Source: JBBRWV01 sp038248985 (lineage in GTDB: Bacteria; Planctomycetota; Phycisphaerae; WQYP01). Taken from it: 16,679 nt of DNA. Shown here piece after piece: positions 14,465-16,679 of this stretch. The translations under genes were made by a program, and so were the position numbers. A model generated the notes under the pieces. The model was not told the DNA's origin and ran no database searches. It saw nothing but the letters and a program-made list of their open reading frames with translations. The stretch covers positions 1 through 16,679 of the forward strand of contig JBBRWV010000084.1 in NCBI GenBank assembly GCA_038248985.1. The letters are read 5' to 3'. Within the stretch, counting starts at the first letter, position 1, and each line of letters starts with the position of its first letter.

Positions 14465-15163
14465 ATGCCAAACCTTTTAATCAAACTCACCGTCTCCGGC
14501 ATCGAAATCGAAGCCGCCCTCCCCGTCCCAGGCGCGCCAGGCCCGCGCCGCGCCATCCTCCCCATCCTCCACAACCTCACCAACACCATCGTCACCATCG
14601 CCGAACAACAAGCCACAGCCGTTGCCCAAACCATCTCCTGCCGCAAAGGCTGCGACGCCTGCTGCCGCCAAATGGTCCCCATCTCCGAATCCGAAGCCTT
14701 CCACCTCGCCGCCACCATCGACAACCTCCACGCCCCCGCCCGCGCCCGCATCTACCAAAAATTCGAAGAAGCCGAATCCAAACTCCACCGCGCCGGCCTC
14801 CTCACCCGTCTCGACACGCGCGCCAAACTCACCACCCGCCAGCAGCAGCAACTCGACATCGACTACTTCCACGCCCAAATCCCCTGCCCCCTCCTCCACC
14901 AAAAATCCTGCAGCATCCACCCCAACCGTCCCCTCGCCTGTCGCGAATACGCCGTCACCTCACCCGCAAAATTCTGCGACCATCCCACCGCCGACCGCAT
15001 CCGCCAACTCCCCCTCGGCGCCCAAGTCTCCCTCGCCTTCCGCCAACTCGACAACCACTCCTGGCTCCCTCTCACTCTCGCCCGCCGCCACCTCGCCACC
15101 AACCCCCCCGAACCCCAAGTCTCACCCGCCGACACCCTCACCCAACTCCTCAATCTCCTGTAA
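14465..15163 (+). CDS. YkgJ-family cysteine-cluster (CxxxCxxCC) protein
   Basis: A 232-residue protein. The family signature is CRKGCDACCRQM in the first third, which joins later cysteines in IPCPLLHQKSCSIHPNRPLA and ACREY. This family is annotated as a putative zinc- or iron-chelating domain; its function is unknown and no enzyme activity can be claimed. The open frame runs upstream to 14126 but would then cover the divergent antitoxin promoter, so the ATG at 14465 (MPNLLIKLTVSGIEIEAALP) is chosen. No strong ribosome site is visible: the preceding bases are the TTTCGTG array and a short AT-rich stretch. No signal peptide or membrane segment is seen. The gene stands alone, and a repeat-rich stretch follows. 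Confidence 0.87.
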   Translation: MPNLLIKLTVSGIEIEAALPVPGAPGPRRAILPILHNLTNTIVTIAEQQATAVAQTISCRKGCDACCRQMVPISESEAFHLAATIDNLHAPARARIYQKFEEAESKLHRAGLLTRLDTRAKLTTRQQQQLDIDYFHAQIPCPLLHQKSCSIHPNRPLACREYAVTSPAKFCDHPTADRIRQLPLGAQVSLAFRQLDNHSWLPLTLARRHLATNPPEPQVSPADTLTQLLNLL

Positions 15164-15207
15164 CCGAACCCCCACCAACCCACCAACGCGCCCCCGCCAC
15201 CCCTCCC

Positions 15208-15225
15208 AAGCCCAGGGATTGCAAT
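15208..15225. repeat. REP-like palindrome, copy 4 (right arm degraded)
   Basis: AAGCCCAGGGATTGCAAT reproduces the left arm and centre of the palindrome seen around the transposase 8.5 kb away. The right arm continues as CTGCGGCC in place of CCCTGGGC, so it has diverged or been cut. It shows the repeat is dispersed and not confined to the transposase. Confidence 0.75.
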
Positions 15226-15359
15226 CTGCGGCCTACACGTCCTCCCACCATGCCTCCTCCCTCAAAAAAAAACGCACGAATCCCCCGCCTCATCGCAATC
15301 CACCCCCAACCCCGCAACCCCCACTTCAAATTGTGCCCCCGCGGGGCACCAGAATGTAG

Positions 15360-15388
15360 CCACGGGTGAAGCGCAGCGCAACCCGTGG
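15360..15388. repeat. Inverted repeat CCACGGGT...ACCCGTGG
   Basis: CCACGGGT at 15360-15367 pairs perfectly with ACCCGTGG at 15381-15388 around a 13-base loop rich in GCGC. There is no following T-run; AAAAA stands on the right. It resembles a dispersed intergenic element more than a terminator. Confidence 0.6.
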
Positions 15389-15526
15389 AAAAATCAGTTT
15401 ATTCAGTCGCTGCCCCGGATGGGGCAGAAGAAGCGTGAATCGCGGATAGGCAAAATCCTTTGACAACCTTCCCCCCGACCACCCTCATTCCGAAAAACCA
15501 TCCACCCCCAAAAAACCAAAACCCAA

Positions 15527-15553
15527 TTTCGTGCGTTTCGTGTCTTTCGTGGA
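15527..15553. repeat. 9-base tandem repeat (TTTCGTGNN), three units, second array
   Basis: TTTCGTGCG, TTTCGTGTC and TTTCGTGGA in direct succession. Only four bases differ from the array at 14423-14449, including its third unit. A related 8-base version (CTTCGTGT) follows at 15572-15594. Confidence 0.75.
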
Positions 15554-15688
15554 TCGTTCCCCCCTCGTAATCTTCGTGTCTTCGTGTCTTCGCGATTAAT
15601 CCTCGTCGCGTTCCCCCCATCGTCTCGTCGTGTCAAAAACGCCAATCGAGAATTGGCAATCCCCCCACCCCCACCCCATAATCCCCCC

Positions 15689-16660
15689 ATGCTTCGCTTC
15701 CTCACATGGCGCATCCTCCAATCCCTCCTCGTCATCTGGGCCGTCTACACCCTCACCTTCGCTTTCCTCATGCTCGCACCCGGTGACCCCTTCATCGGCG
15801 AAAAATCCGTCCCCGACACCGTCCGCGCCACCCTCGCCCAAAACTACGGCCTCCCCTTCCTCGCCCGCCCCAAGGCCGATCGCGACCAACTCACCACCCT
15901 CGAAAAAACCCGCGACATCTCCCAAGCCTACTTCCTCTACCTCCAACGCATCGCTCAAGGCGACCTCGGTCCCTCCATCGCCTACGAAAACTTCTCCGTC
16001 GCCGAAATCATCGCCCACTCCCTCCCCGTCTCCATCGCCCTCGGTGCCCTCGCCCTCCTCCTCGCTCTCTGGTTCGGCATCCTCGCCGGCACCCTCGGCG
16101 CCATCTACCGCGGCCGATCTCCCGACCTCGCCCTCGCCGTGTTCACCCTCCTCGGCGTCAGCCTCCCCACCTTCGTCACCGGCTCCCTCCTCCTCATGCT
16201 CGGTGCCGTCATCCTCCCCCTCCTCCCCTCCGGCGGTTGGGGCACTCTCGCTCAACTCATCCTCCCCGCCACCACCCTCGCCCTCTTCTACCTCGCCTAC
16301 ATCGCCCGCCTCACCCGCGTCAGCGTCCTCGACGTCCTCCACTCCGACTTCGTCCGCACCGCCCGCGCCAAAGGCCTCCCGCCCTTCCTCGTCATCTCCC
16401 GCCACGTCCTCGCCAACGCCGGACTCCCCGTCGTCTCCTTCCTCGGCCCCGCCGCCGCCACCGTCCTCACCGGCTCCTTTGTCGTCGAAAAACTCTTCAC
16501 CATCCCCGGCCTCGGTACCCACTTCGTCGGTGCCTGCCTCTTCCCCGACATCCCCCTCGTCCTCGGAACCGTCCTCGTCTACACCTCTCTCATCGTCGCC
16601 TTCAACCTCCTCGTAGACATCGCCTATGTTTTCATTGACCCCCGCGTCTCCCTCAATTAG
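15689..16660 (+). CDS. ABC transporter permease, DppB/OppB (peptide/nickel) family
   Basis: A 323-residue inner-membrane permease. MLRFLTWRILQSLLVIWAVY followed by FLMLAPGDPF is the typical first segment. A periplasmic stretch (YFLYLQRIAQGDLGPSIAYE) and SLPVSIALGALALLLALWFG follow. The EAA-type cytoplasmic loop that docks on the ATPase reads SDFVRTARAKGLP at about 219-231. Five further hydrophobic segments and the C-terminal YVFIDPRVSLN complete it, so it looks full length. The loop between GLPFLARPK and ISQAYF is somewhat long. Family members form a heterodimer with a DppC-type permease and use a periplasmic binding protein; the partner gene would be expected just beyond 16660. Substrate (oligopeptide, nickel or other) cannot be told. 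The ATG at 15689 is chosen by homology; upstream bases are C-rich without a ribosome site. Codons end almost only in C. Confidence 0.92.
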   Translation: MLRFLTWRILQSLLVIWAVYTLTFAFLMLAPGDPFIGEKSVPDTVRATLAQNYGLPFLARPKADRDQLTTLEKTRDISQAYFLYLQRIAQGDLGPSIAYENFSVAEIIAHSLPVSIALGALALLLALWFGILAGTLGAIYRGRSPDLALAVFTLLGVSLPTFVTGSLLLMLGAVILPLLPSGGWGTLAQLILPATTLALFYLAYIARLTRVSVLDVLHSDFVRTARAKGLPPFLVISRHVLANAGLPVVSFLGPAAATVLTGSFVVEKLFTIPGLGTHFVGACLFPDIPLVLGTVLVYTSLIVAFNLLVDIAYVFIDPRVSLN

Positions 16661-16679
16661 CCCCCCCCTCACCCCCCTC

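Larger units (their letters stand above)
15164..15688. repeat. Intergenic stretch packed with dispersed repeats
   Basis: 525 bases without a supportable gene. It holds, in order: a half-degenerate REP palindrome (15208-15225); the near-palindrome GTGCCCCCGCGGGGCAC ending about 15348; an 8-base inverted repeat (15360-15388); the hairpin TGCCCC-GGAT-GGGGCA (15411-15426); a TTTCGTG array (15527-15553); and CTTCGTGT twice plus CTTCGCG (15572-15594). The last 30 bases before the permease ATG are almost pure C and A, with no ribosome site. I see no T-tailed terminator for the upstream gene. Confidence 0.75.

Noticed and set aside
15596..16672. 358-codon acidic open frame antisense to the ABC permease
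   Set aside because: Glu/Asp/Gly-rich low-complexity shadow created by the strand codon bias; the sense frame is a clear permease.

Overview
The window looks like chromosomal DNA of a GC-rich, Gram-negative bacterium, most likely a planctomycete (Planctomycetota, perhaps Phycisphaerae). The pointers are a run of three EutN/CcmL-type microcompartment vertex genes, a family of REP-like palindromes with a matching Y1/REP-type transposase, a system II (ResB/CcsA) cytochrome c maturation pair with large periplasmic domains, and an HNH protein of a type common in that phylum. No rRNA or tRNA gene is visible, so the lineage is an inference.

Layout. 1-4618 (minus strand): resB, ccsA and, last, the N-terminal part of an Mrp/ApbC Fe-S carrier ATPase that runs off the left edge. 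4829-5464 (plus): HNH endonuclease, closed by a bidirectional terminator. 5601-5983 (minus): a decayed ECF sigma factor with a nonsense codon, a frameshift and a foreign-looking membrane tail. 6070-6751: a REP-type transposase gene bracketed by palindromic repeats, with a third, perfect copy of the palindrome inside its own reading frame. 6778-7781 (minus): three tandem microcompartment pentamer genes behind a good promoter. 7942-10863 (plus): an unknown polytopic membrane protein and a membrane histidine kinase with a periplasmic c-type heme motif. 10939-11226 (minus): tatA. 11480-12937 (plus): purB of the type that resembles animal adenylosuccinate lyase. 12938-13327: hairpin repeats. 13328-14262 (minus): an Xre-RES toxin-antitoxin pair with a paired operator. 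14465-15163 (plus): a YkgJ-type cysteine-cluster protein. 15164-15688: a 525-base stretch of dispersed repeats. 15689-16660 (plus): a DppB/OppB-type ABC permease.

Functional links. ResB and CcsA carry heme to the outside of the cytoplasmic membrane and ligate it to CxxCH motifs. The kinase at 8992-10863 has exactly one such motif in its predicted periplasmic sensor domain, so it is a plausible client of the same machinery. The three pentamer genes are microcompartment parts without a hexamer or enzyme gene in view. The region between the HNH terminator and those genes has clearly been remodelled by a REP-type element and gene decay.

A striking property of the whole window is that synonymous sites follow the DNA strand and not the gene. 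Plus-strand genes end codons in C and avoid G, while minus-strand genes end codons in G. This produces very long but meaningless antisense open frames, which were left out.
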